DNA of 35,246 nucleotides, taken from Ophiostoma sp. CBS 140.51 (taxonomy: Eukaryota; Ascomycota; Sordariomycetes; Ophiostomatales; Ophiostomataceae). Shown in pieces: positions 10,637-20,179 of this stretch. The stretch spans positions 1-35,246 of the forward strand of contig JANSLP010000331.1 in NCBI GenBank assembly GCA_029298735.1, in the 5' to 3' direction. How positions within the stretch are numbered: the stretch's first letter is position 1; every line of letters begins with the position of its first letter. Under the pieces are notes generated by a model that searched no databases, had not been told where the DNA came from, and saw only the letters and a program-made list of their open reading frames with translations. The position numbers and the translations under genes are program-made.

Positions 10637-10995
10637 TCGACCAAGGGCAAGGGGGGAAACGAAGCAGACGACGGGGAGGATATCGACATAGCACCACACC
10701 ACAACATCTGTACAATACCATCTCATTTTCGCTCTCATTCTCATCTAGTATATGTATATAAACGGAAAGGCTCGGCGGATATCACAGTCTCACATCAAAT
10801 ACAAGAAACAACAATATATTCATGATAAAACAACAAAAGAACCATTAACAAAAACAAGTCCCGCCTAGATGCCATGAAACGCCGCAATGTTGGTTGATGA
10901 GCAGTCCTCTCATCGCTTTCCTTTCTTTTCCTCTTTTCCTCTTTCCCCTCTTCCTCTAATTCCTCCAAACATACTGCCTCACTCCCAACCTCTTC
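10637..10995. other. Convergent 3' intergenic region
   Basis: About 360 bp between the 3' ends of the RCF3-like gene and RFC4. It has AT-rich segments around 10745-10850 (TATATGTATATAAA) and a pyrimidine run TTTCTTTTCCTCTTTTCC near 10920-10940. It probably holds both 3' untranslated regions. Nothing else is seen. Confidence 0.45.
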
Positions 10996-12127
10996 CTAGG
11001 GCTTCGGAGGAAACAGCTTCGGGTTCATGTTGAGCTTGCACAACCGCGCCAGACACCCGCTCAGCTGCAGCAGCGTCTGCACGCCCTCCAAAATCTTCAT
11101 GTGCGTGAAGCCAATCTCGCGAATAAACTCGAGCTTGGCGTGCTCGCTCAGCCCGGGCATCGTCTTGGTCACCTTGAACATGGTGCTGATAATATCGTGG
11201 CTCGAGTAGCCTAGATCCCACAACTCCCGCAAGGTGTCGAGCGCCGCGTCCACATTGCCCTCGTGGCACGCCTTGAGCATCGCCTGCACCTTGATTGGGT
11301 GGGGCGCGTCAACCACCCGAAAGACATTGTCACCCGAGACAAACCCGAAACCCGTGTGTGTCGACTGCAGATTGTTGATGGCCTGCCGCATATCGCCCTC
11401 GGCGCTAAACACGAGCGCCGCCAGGCCGTCGTCGCTGTACCGCACATTCTCGGCCTCGATGATTTGCAGCAAACGCTTAACGACCTGGGCATCGGTGAGT
11501 CGTGCATACCGCAGGATGGCGCAACGCGACTGCAGCGGCTCAATAATCTTGTTGCTCTGGTTGCACGCGAAAGCAAAGCGTGTTGTATTCGAGTAAATCT
11601 CCATGGTCCGGCGCAGCGCCTGCTGTGCGCCCGACGTCATGCTGTCCGCCTCGTCGAGAATCACCAGCTTGTGCCGTCCCGCGGGCAGTGTCACCTTCTT
11701 CTGGGCAAAACCCTTGATACGGTTCCGGACAACGTCAATGCCGCGCTCGTCACTGGCGTTCAACTCGAGAACGGCCTCCTTGTAGGCGTCGCCAAGCAGC
11801 TGGCGCGCCAGACACAGCACACTCGTCGTCTTTCCTATACCGGGCATGCCGCTTATGATAATGTGCGGCATGTTGCCGTCCTTGGCAATAATTTTGAGGC
11901 GTTCAATTGTTTCCGTGTTGCCCACAATGTCGTCGAGGAAGACGGGGCGGTATTTTTCGACCCTACATTGTTAGCGCTGGACTGTACACAACATCTCGTA
12001 TACTCGCGACGTACCATGGCAGCTCATAGTTGGGCGTGCCGTTGGCGGCGGAGGCGAGGGCCTTCTTGGCCGCCGACGTCGACGACTCGCCTGGCGTCTC
12101 GGCCACAGGGGCGGCAGCGGCAGGCAT
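10996..12127 (-). CDS. RFC4: Replication factor C small subunit (yeast RFC4 / human RFC2 type)
   Basis: Predicted 359 aa in two exons, 12127-12015 and 11962-10996. The intron at 11963-12014 (52 bp) has donor GTACGT and branch GCTAAC; the junction restores ELPW/VEKYRPVFLDDIVGN. RFC loads the PCNA sliding clamp on primed DNA using ATP. Visible AAA+ motifs are Walker A GMPGIGKTT (about 76-84), Walker B VILDEADSM, the arginine-finger motif EPLQSRCAILRY, and sensor 2 region GDMRQAINNLQ. The IAKDGNMPHIIISGMPGIGK block identifies the Rfc4 orthologue rather than Rfc2, 3 or 5. The first ~33 residues are a poorly conserved Ala/Pro/Ser-rich extension. Confidence 0.97.
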
Positions 12128-12840
12128 CGTGTGTGTTAGGGGTGGTCGTGAAAGTGAAAAGAACTTAAAAAAAGGAATGTCGAGATTCGAAATGCTCGCT
12201 GTGTCGCTGAAATGCAGAAATGGGAATGATTGTGATCGTGGATGCAGTCAATTGTCGTGAGATGCAGGCAGGAATGGCAACGTGAAAAAAGGCACTTTAC
12301 GCGACCAGACGCGCTGGCCTAGACGAGTGCTCTCGAATTGGCTCGAGCTGGGCTCCTGCCAGAAACGCCAAAAGCGCGTGGCTATATTATGTAAGCCAGG
12401 TCGGCGCCTGCACGCGCCGTAAAACAAAGAGGGGCGACCACAAAGCCCGCTGTGTTACTGCGTCATTGTGCCCCACAACGGCAAAGCTTCAGCGCAAACT
12501 GCAGAAATAACACTCATGACCATCATTTCATATAATCAACCTCGGATTGAACAAGACTCGACAAGATTATACGACTGAACATCTCTTCGCACCTTTCATG
12601 GCTTTCATCCCGGCCCTGACGCAATAACAACCTTGACGGCACACGGCTTCCACGTGACTGCCATCTTCATCTTCCGGGCCGAAAACCGCTTCTCCATAAG
12701 CAACCGAGAAAGGAAGGACCGAACGGGCAGGAAGAGCCGAGATCTCTCCACAAAGCTTGTTTCCTCTTCAAGTCGCTTTTTCTTCTCTTTCCTCCTCCTT
12801 CACCAGCACTTCCCACGATATCCCCTCCCTCAACCTCGCC
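12128..12840. other. Divergent RFC4/NAD kinase promoter region
   Basis: About 710 bp between divergent starts. The RFC4-proximal half contains four ACGCG cores, annotated separately. The NAD-kinase-proximal part is pyrimidine-rich (about 12755-12825), as expected of a 5' leader. No coding sequence is recognised. Confidence 0.5.
12299..12416. promoter_or_regulatory. Cluster of four ACGCG (MCB-core) sites upstream of RFC4
   Basis: ACGCG occurs at 12299-12303, 12309-12313 and 12412-12416 on the plus strand, and at 12375-12379 on the minus strand. The first two are exactly 10 bp apart. ACGCG is the core of the MluI cell-cycle box bound by MBF, which drives G1/S expression of replication genes in fungi. 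The cluster lies 172-289 bp upstream of the RFC4 ATG, which suits that role. Binding is inferred only. Confidence 0.4.
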
Positions 12841-15144
12841 ATGCAAGACCAGAAGCATATCAGCTTCGAGAAGGGAACGGCCCTCTCCCACGAGAGTCAC
12901 GACAGCACCGACTTTCATGACGGCACATCTAGCGCCAGCGACGAAGACCGTAATGCCGTTGAAGTCGTCTTTGACCCGTCCAACCCGTACCGCCGCAAGA
13001 GCTCTCTCGTTAGTTCCGAGGCCGTGCCGCCGAAGTATTTACGCAAAAACAACCTGGCGCCGACAGACAAGGCGCAGTGCATTGTGCACCACCTGATCGA
13101 GGCGCAGAGAAATGGAAGTGGCGGCAACAGCAGCAGTCACGGCAGCAGCAAGCTCCATGGATTCCTGCCACACCACCTGACAAAACACCCACCCCGCGCC
13201 GTCCGCCACCAGGACCATAACGACGACGACAACGCTGTCGACGAGGAGGACGAAGACGAGGACCGCTACCAAAACCGGACAGCCAAGAACGACAGTAGTG
13301 TGCACCGCAGCATTGACGTCGCCAAGTCGGCGTCGGCAACGACAGGAACGGCGGCCGTGCCGGCTGCACATGATGAAGGTGTCTTTGACGCTTCAGTCGA
13401 GCGGGGTCTGGACCGGGTGGTTGAGCCCAAGGGTAGTGGGAGAAACGCAGCAGCAGCAGCAGACAGTGCCAGCAGCAGCAGCCAAGACGGCAACCTGACA
13501 CCCGAGCCTCCCGTTCATCGACGAACACGCCGACACACAATTGTCGAGCCCGTCACGAGCGACAGCGAAGCGGGGCAGGGCCAGGTCGACGAGCAGGAGT
13601 GGACGAGCGGCATCACACACCTGCCACCGCTAGACACGGCCGACGCAACCGATGATACAGACAGAGAGGTGTCGCGAAAGAAGAAGCAGCTGGCGCCAAC
13701 GTCTGTACCGAAATTGAAACCCAGCAGATCGCAAAAGTCGGTCGAACAGCTCAACTCGCCCATTGACAGCAGCACGCTCGACCGTACCGTCTCCGAAAGT
13801 GCCGACAGCATCAACAACAGCGACATTCTGCACAGTCGGCTGCTCACAAAGAAACAACTGTCCGAAATGGCCTGGGGTGTGCGCGAGCTGAGCCGACGGC
13901 TGGGCAGTCTCCGCCTGCGCTTCCGCGTCAAGACCATTTTCTTGTTGACCAAAATCTACGACGAGGACCTGCTGCCCAAGACGCGCGACCTGACGCTTTG
14001 GCTGCTGTCGCCCGAACGCGAAGTGCGGTACACTGTCTATATCGAAAAGTCGCTGCGGGGCAACAAACTGTTTGATGTGCCTGGTCTATTGAGAGAAGTA
14101 CACGCCCTCTATGTCAAGGCCGCCGGCAGTGCAGAAGCCGCAGCAGCTGCGGGAAACAGCCCGGAAGACATTGCACGCCGCTTGCGCTTCTGGGACGAGA
14201 GCATGTGCCGCGCCCGGCCTCATACTTTTGACTTTGTCATTACCCTCGGCGGTGACGGCACCGTGTTGTACGCGAGTTGGCTCTTCCAGCGTATCGTGCC
14301 GCCTGTCCTTAGTTTCTCACTAGGCAGTCTCGGCTTCCTCACCAAATTTGACTTTGACGACTACCAGAGCACCCTGATACGGGCGTTTGCGCAGGGTGTG
14401 ACTGTCGGTTTGAGATTGCGCTTCGAGGCCACCATTATGCGCAGCTGCAAGATTACGCCCGCCAAAATTGCTGACATCCAAAAGGAGGCCATCAAAGAGC
14501 ACGGCGAATCGAGCGACCGTTCATCACCACCGGGCGAGCCCGTCGAAATCACTAATGAAGAAGCCCAACGTCTCCAGTGTCGCCGTGATTTGGTGGAGGA
14601 ACTTATCGGCGAAGAAAAAGACGACGAACACACCCACCGCCCGGACGGCACCTACGAGATCTTGAACGAAGTCGTTGTCGACCGCGGTCCCAACCCGACC
14701 ATGTCCTACACTGAAATTTTTGGTGACGACGAACACTTTACTTCCGTGCTGGCCGACGGCATCTGTGTGTCCACACCGACTGGCTCGACGGCCTACAATC
14801 TGGCGGCCGGCGGCTCGCTCTGCCACCCCGAGAACCCTGTGATGCTTGTCACGTCAATCTGTGCGCACACGCTGTCCTTCCGCCCCATTATCCTGCCCGA
14901 CACCATCGTTTTGCGGGTGGGCGTGCCGTACGATGCGCGCACCAGCTCGTGGGCCAGTTTTGACGGCCGCGAGCGTCTCGAGTTGAACCCGGGCGACTAT
15001 GTCACCATCAGCGCCAGTCGGTTCCCCTTTGCTTCCGTCCAAGCGCCCGGCCGCCGTAGCGAGGACTGGGTCAACAGCATCAGCGGCAAACTGGGGTGGA
15101 ACACACGGCAAAAGCAGAAAGCCTACAAAGAGTGGGATAAATAA
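12841..15144 (+). CDS. NAD(+) kinase
   Basis: Predicted 767 aa, intronless. It phosphorylates NAD+ to NADP+ using ATP. The catalytic domain covers about residues 350-755. It holds the diagnostic GGDGT motif (about 470-474, in FVITLGGDGTVLYASWLFQ), the FSLGSLGFLTKFDF stretch, and the second signature STPTGSTAYNLAAGGS (from about 644). Residues 1-340 are low complexity: Ser/His/Asp-rich with an acidic run DDDDNAVDEEDEDED and a poly-Ala/Ser segment. They probably form a regulatory tail, making the protein longer than yeast Utr1 (about 530 aa). The ATG at 12841 follows CCTCGCC and is the first ATG of the frame. It resembles the Utr1/Yef1 cytosolic group; no mitochondrial presequence is visible. 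Confidence 0.95.
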   Translation: MQDQKHISFEKGTALSHESHDSTDFHDGTSSASDEDRNAVEVVFDPSNPYRRKSSLVSSEAVPPKYLRKNNLAPTDKAQCIVHHLIEAQRNGSGGNSSSHGSSKLHGFLPHHLTKHPPRAVRHQDHNDDDNAVDEEDEDEDRYQNRTAKNDSSVHRSIDVAKSASATTGTAAVPAAHDEGVFDASVERGLDRVVEPKGSGRNAAAAADSASSSSQDGNLTPEPPVHRRTRRHTIVEPVTSDSEAGQGQVDEQEWTSGITHLPPLDTADATDDTDREVSRKKKQLAPTSVPKLKPSRSQKSVEQLNSPIDSSTLDRTVSESADSINNSDILHSRLLTKKQLSEMAWGVRELSRRLGSLRLRFRVKTIFLLTKIYDEDLLPKTRDLTLWLLSPEREVRYTVYIEKSLRGNKLFDVPGLLREVHALYVKAAGSAEAAAAAGNSPEDIARRLRFWDESMCRARPHTFDFVITLGGDGTVLYASWLFQRIVPPVLSFSLGSLGFLTKFDFDDYQSTLIRAFAQGVTVGLRLRFEATIMRSCKITPAKIADIQKEAIKEHGESSDRSSPPGEPVEITNEEAQRLQCRRDLVEELIGEEKDDEHTHRPDGTYEILNEVVVDRGPNPTMSYTEIFGDDEHFTSVLADGICVSTPTGSTAYNLAAGGSLCHPENPVMLVTSICAHTLSFRPIILPDTIVLRVGVPYDARTSSWASFDGRERLELNPGDYVTISASRFPFASVQAPGRRSEDWVNSISGKLGWNTRQKQKAYKEWDK

Positions 15145-15706
15145 ATCATCACGGATCAGAGTTCAAATGTAGTTTAATGTTTTATGTCATCTATCATTGC
15201 TTTTCTTTTTCCACATCTCGAAGAACATTGCCTTTTCTGGGGATATACTGCATATGTGGTGATATAATCACAAAACATGTTTTACAATGCTCGATTTTTG
15301 TGTAGCCAATCGTTTTCTTGATTTCCTTTTGGTTTCGCGTCTGCCATTTTGCATAATCGGCCGAGATCTGCCAAGTCCCGCCCAAGCCTCAGATCAGACA
15401 GAGCAAGTCTGATCTCGTTTCTCATTCTTTTACTCTCTCTGTCTTTCTTCTGTATTATGGACGTTACTATTTTTTATTTATTGGTATTTATCTATTTTAT
15501 TGCTAACAATTCTGAGAGGTCTAGTCCATTTCCATTTGCCGTTGTTTCATTCTACCGGGTCGTTCCGAAACTAATAAATCAAAAATAAATGCAGAAAAAT
15601 CAAACGCAGAGCACATAACACTATAACGCAGAAACGCCTGAACTGAACAAAAAATCTACTACCAAGTAAAGAAAGTGTATTTTGAGTCGCACTCTCTACT
15701 TCCAAT
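15145..15706. other. Convergent 3' intergenic region with hairpin
   Basis: About 560 bp between the 3' ends of NAD kinase and the secreted-protein gene. It is AT-rich (15450-15660) with one clear 9-bp hairpin at 15391-15415. No gene is recognised. Confidence 0.5.
15391..15415. other. Perfect 9-bp inverted repeat (hairpin)
   Basis: AGATCAGAC at 15391-15399 and GTCTGATCT at 15407-15415 are exact reverse complements around the 7-nt loop AGAGCAA. It lies between two convergent genes, so it could be a 3' end structure, a protein-binding site or a transposon footprint. The function is unknown. Confidence 0.5.
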
Positions 15707-16816
15707 CTACTCATCATCATCGTCCTCGACCGTCTCGACAAAGGTCATGGTCAGACCCTGGTCGCCATCGACGTTGAGGTTGACGGCGTCAATGGCGTCG
15801 CGGCGGGAGACGGACGAGACTGGAGCAGTGACAGGAGCAACAGGGACAGACCGGGGGACGGACTGGGAGATTGTCACCTCGCGCTCCGTCACTTTGCTAA
15901 CGTCACGCTTACTCTGAAGGGCTGCGTCTGTTAGTAACCATATCATCTCTCGCTCTTCACTGGGGGAACTCACAAGCCGGAATGCCAGAGCGGACATACA
16001 TGGTGGTCACCTTGGCGCGTACCCGTTTGGGGCTGGACTCTTGGACAGAAGAAGAAACATCCCGCTTCTCAGCCTTGGCCGCCGTTGCCGTGGCCGGAGT
16101 GTTGTCGACAATGATACCGACGCCCGAGCCTTCCTTGCCGGTGCCGAGCTGGACCTTGGGACCCTTGGTGAGAGCGGCCTCGGCGAACGTGAGGGCGCGA
16201 TCGAAGCCAGCCAGGTCGCGCTTCGAGACGGCAGTGGCGGTAGCGGCGTCGTCCTCGTCATCGGACTCGTCGTCAGACTCGCCGTCGTCAGAAAAGACGC
16301 TGGCGACATCATCGTCGTCATCAGCCTCATCGGCCTCGTTCTGGACAAGCTGCATACGCGGGGCAATCTCCTTGTTGCCGAGGCCCTGGAGGTTGGCAAT
16401 CTGCTGGGCCTAGTTTGTCAGCGAGGAGCATACTAATTGTTTTGTTCGCCATAACTGACCTGCTCCACGAGAGGATCGGCAGCAGCGGCAGCAGCCACAA
16501 CCGTAGTCTCGGCGGCCGGTGCAGACGGCACCTCGTTGGTGACCGTCGTGCCAGTGGCCTTGGCGGCGTTGTTGGCGACGTTGGCAGCCGTGTTGACGGC
16601 AGCGCCCTCGAGGACGTTCATCAGGTTGGACACATCCTGGTTACCGCCGAAGCTGATTTCACCATCACCTGTTGCTGTTAGAGAAGTATTCTATAATAAA
16701 AAAGCGGCTGTGGGTGACATACCGACTACCAGTGCGGGTGAGTAGGCGCCGAGGTTGATGTTCAGCGGCAGGGCCGAGGCAAGGCCGGCCATGTAGACGA
16801 AAGCGTAGCGAACCAT
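15707..16816 (-). CDS. Secreted acidic protein with several Kex2-type dibasic sites
   Basis: Predicted 317 aa in four exons: 16816-16723, 16668-16460, 16409-15974 and 15921-15707. Introns are 54, 50 and 52 bp with GTATGT, GTCAGT and GTGAGT donors. Residues 1-16 form a short signal peptide with a likely cut after ASA. Next come PLNINLGAYSPALVVG, an Ala/Asn/Thr-rich region, and an acidic Asp/Ser/Glu tract (126-155). The best folded-looking block is KRDLAGFDRALTFAEAAL (164-181), followed by LGTGKEGSGVGIIVDN. Dibasic sites lie at 164-165, 216-217, 229-230, 251-252 and 286-287; four of the five are followed by Asp. I recall similar hypothetical proteins in other Sordariomycetes but know no function. 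It may be processed into peptides, or the sites may simply flank linkers. Confidence 0.78.
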
Positions 16817-18090
16817 GGTGTGTGGAGAGAATGTGTGTGTGAAGGAGATGGAGAAAAGGTATGTAAGAAATATGTACACAAAAAAAGAATGTTGTCAAAG
16901 AAAGGTATATAAAACAAGGTTAAAAAAGTGACGACCAGCGACGAATAGAATTGAAGAAAAAAGAATGAGAAAGAAAAAAAGAAAGGTTGGTAGTAGAATT
17001 GTCAGGACGAGCACAGCTGGTGAAGAAAAGAGAGAGAGGGAAGATGAAAACAAACGATGGGTCTAGCCCTCATATATACTTTCATCAGTGAGAGTATCTT
17101 CCTTCTATTTTTGTTCCATCATACTCCATCACACTCTCCATCATACTCCACTTCTTGGCCGAGTAAGTCTTGAGACGAAGAACCAAAGTTTCTGAACAAC
17201 AGAAAGGGGGCAGTATCAAGACTAAGGCGTTTCTTACTGTTTAAGCCAAGACGGAACAGTTCTGTATCTGGCCCTGCTTTTTTGTTGTCTGGACCAGTGC
17301 TCCATTTTGAAGCATCGCCAAGATACAGTGTCCCTCTTCAGCACTGAGCCCACACAGCACACAGATCACACAGAGGACTTGGCGATGGGCCAAGGCGTGT
17401 GTTCCCCTTTCTACGACATAGCCATTCAAACAGAGAACGCCGAAACACAAAAGGCTAGAACACTTGTCTCTCATAAAGTTGACAAATATTTGGCCGTCGG
17501 GGCCAATACAAGGGCTCAGTATGAGACTCCTCCTCGATGAAGAAGAAGGCAGACGCACATCAAGCACAGAGCATCTTGCTTCCAAGACTTCGCCAAGAAA
17601 GAGGGTCAACGACGCTTGTTGCATGGGTCAGATCTGGACAATGTTTCTTGGCAGGCGTTCCACTTCGCAGGTGTTCTGGCTTTTACTGCGGCTTTTACGT
17701 GAGTGAGAGGCTTATCTGCTCTCTTCTCTTGAATTTCTTCATGATGATCGCAGCCAAGATCACAGCCATGACCATAGCCAAGAAAGGCATAAAGCAGACA
17801 AGCAAAAAAAGTGACAGATGGCGGCATAACATGATGGGCGGTAGACGGTAGACAGCGAGGCTTGGATTGAGGCTGGGCAAACGTCAAAAGCCAAAAAGGC
17901 TTATCAGGCATATTCGCTTCTATTTTGACATTGAGCTCGACGTATCTTGGCTTCTCTCAAACGGCGTCGACCACACTTCTACCTTGTCTACAGCACATCC
18001 TCCTTTTCGCACTTGACTGTTTCCCAGCTCCTGATGGGCGCTGCTATTCTGGTTTCGGTGGGTCTTTGTCAGAGAGTCAAAGGAAACGAC

Positions 18091-18124
18091 AGAAGAAGAA
18101 AGAAAGAAAGAAAGAAAGAAAAAA
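18091..18124 (+). repeat. GAAA microsatellite
   Basis: AGAAGAAG followed by six or so tandem AAAG units and an A run gives an uninterrupted purine tract on the plus strand. It is a simple sequence repeat in noncoding DNA. Confidence 0.85.
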
Positions 18125-19350
18125 GCGAGTGGCAGAAAATGATAGAAAAGACCGCCCTCAGTAAAACAAAAGACGTGGGCAAGAGACGTCTCTGAGACCC
18201 GGCCAAGCCCAGTGCCAAGAGTCTTGGAGTTACGAGTCTGGGTCTGGACAAAAGAGAGAGAGGGAGAATAACACAAGCAACAAAATAAAGTTTTCATCAT
18301 GATAAGAAAATACGAGTAAAGAAGTCAAGCAATGAGAATAAACGGTGAAAAGAGAAGAGAAGAAAAAGAGGTTTGTCCATCACGAGCAGAAGCTGTTAGT
18401 CAACACTCACTCATACACTCATAGGAGCAATCAACTACCAATAACCGTTCTCACCAAACCCAGATCGTCCATTTTCGGAGAATTACAGCGGCGCATGCAC
18501 ACCTCCTTTTTGTCAGTCAAGTCCCATTTGGTCCATTGTTTCTTCTGAGTATATTAACGGCCGTGTTCTCGAACACAGAATTGCCCGACGCAGTGCTCCG
18601 TTTTTGCATGGGCTTTGACCCCATTTGCCCAGACCCAGAATGGCTTCCAAGAGATTTCATCGACAGGCGGCTGATCAAACTGCCGGACCAGAGAGAGACA
18701 CAAATACACACAAAGAGACTGGGTGCGCGCAACGTACCGCTACAAGCCAAGAGCATTCGGAAACAAGAAGACAGAGAAGACACAAAGTGAATTGTCCAAT
18801 GAGAAGCATCGTCAAACTGATAAGTGACAAAGACATCAAAGACGGGCAGCCGGAAATCTGAAGCAGAGCTTTCTTGGCTGCGACTCGCCTCCAAATGAGA
18901 GTCGCTTTTCGCTTTGGGCACAATATACCCAGTCTCCCAAAAACGAGGCTCGCAATCATACCGACTGCAACATCGTCTTCGCCGGCCTTGGCCCTTTTGC
19001 TTGTGACGAAGTCTAGATCTTTGAAGACGTTGAAGTTGGTGAAGATGTTTCTCTGGAATGCTTCAGTGACAGCTACAGTGGACTAGCGCTAAAACGCCCC
19101 GGAAAGGAACCGGCCCCCAGAACATCCACTGCCCCATGTATTTCGTATGTTGAAAGCATTCGAGCCACTGCAACAGCCAAAACACAAGGCCTTCCAATAC
19201 GAATTAGGTAAGGCCAATATCGAAGGCCCACCAACCGCCCGCAAATGTTGCCATAGCGCTGTGTACTTAGTATTTTCAGCGCTTAGAATCCTTATGGGCC
19301 CTAGGGTCTTCGTAGATGCGATTTGAATAAACTGTGGTTTTTTATTTGGT

Positions 19351-19449
19351 TGCGATAAATTAACTACGATGAATTAGCTGTGATAAATAACTGCGATGAA
19401 TTGTGAATTGGCTGCGATAAGTTGACTGCGACAAAATACGATAAACTCG
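19351..19449 (+). repeat. Degenerate minisatellite, consensus near TGCGATAAATTAAC
   Basis: About seven imperfect units begin with TGCGAT, TACGAT, TGTGAT or TGCGAC and continue with AAATTAAC-like sequence, with unit lengths of about 10-21 bp. The units differ mainly by transitions, consistent with an old array under mutation. The copies are back to back, with no gene features inside. Confidence 0.6.
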
Positions 19450-19463
19450 TTAAAATACACTAA

Positions 19464-19552
19464 ATGCGCTAGGTTTGCGCTGAGTGTACGCTGTAATATA
19501 CGCTGTACAAATAGTATGTGCTGTATGCGCTGTTTGGCACTGTATGGCGCTG
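19464..19552 (+). repeat. Degenerate minisatellite, core GCGCTGTATG
   Basis: Six or seven units carry (T/C/G)(A/G)CGCTG or TGCTG or CACTG cores followed by TAT/TTG-like spacers, for example TACGCTGTAATA, TGTGCTGTAT, GCGCTGTTTG and GCACTGTATG. It directly follows the other minisatellite, from which it differs in sequence. Confidence 0.55.
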
Positions 19553-20179
19553 CAACGATTACGATGGCCTGGTAAAGACACAGAGGCAGTGGCACAATAG
19601 CCAAAGGACCCCAGTGACGGTACGGGACGTCGCCACTTAACGGGACTCCACTTTTAGCCACAGTCAACCAATCATCGTCAATTACACCAACGTCACTGGT
19701 TACATAAGCTCTTCGCCCTAGCAACGGAATGTCAATAAACCTCTGTGGAGACGGCGATGCACGCACCAGTTTTTGTAAGTAAACAGCACCATCCACACTT
19801 CAGTCCACCGCCTATCCATGCCTGCTCACACTCTGTCCCCCGTCAGAGAGGATACCATGAGCCACTTTTGCTGCTGACCGACGAGGCTATTTTCCTCTTT
19901 GAGCAAGAAGTGGGTTTTCATTTCGTGCCATATCCATTTGGTTGTATTATTTTTGAGGTCCTCTCTTTTCATTCTTTCCTTTCCCCCTCGATGCATTCAT
20001 CGCGCCAGCTGCGGTTTCGAGAAGTTGCCAACGACATTGTCGACACGCTGATTGGCATTGCCGCCGAGCCCCGACTGATGCCCGGCGCCGCTGCCGTTCC
20101 GACGAACGAACAAAATTCAGACGAAGACATCCCTACGCACAACAATATCAACACCACAACCGCCACAACCACCACGAAC

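Larger units (their letters stand above)
16817..20179. other. Gene-poor 3.4-kb region with low-complexity repeats
   Basis: No reading frame here has recognisable family features, and the longest open frames (about 100-140 codons) look compositional. The region includes TCCATCATACTCCA-type short repeats near 17115-17155, a GAAA microsatellite (18091-18124), and two adjacent degenerate minisatellites (19351-19552). Part of it must be the promoter of the secreted-protein gene on the left and of the kinesin on the right. A lineage-specific multi-exon gene cannot be excluded. Confidence 0.45.

Noticed and set aside
15707..16816. RiPP precursor of the repeated-core type
   Set aside because: Segments between dibasic sites are not near-identical repeats and no oxidase or DUF3328-type gene is adjacent.
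18517..18921. 134-codon minus-strand frame in the gene-poor gap
   Set aside because: Ser/Leu-rich with no motif; overlapping frames on the other strand are equally long, indicating chance openness.
19374..19796. 140-codon minus-strand frame over the minisatellites
   Set aside because: Its C-terminal half is simply the translated repeats.
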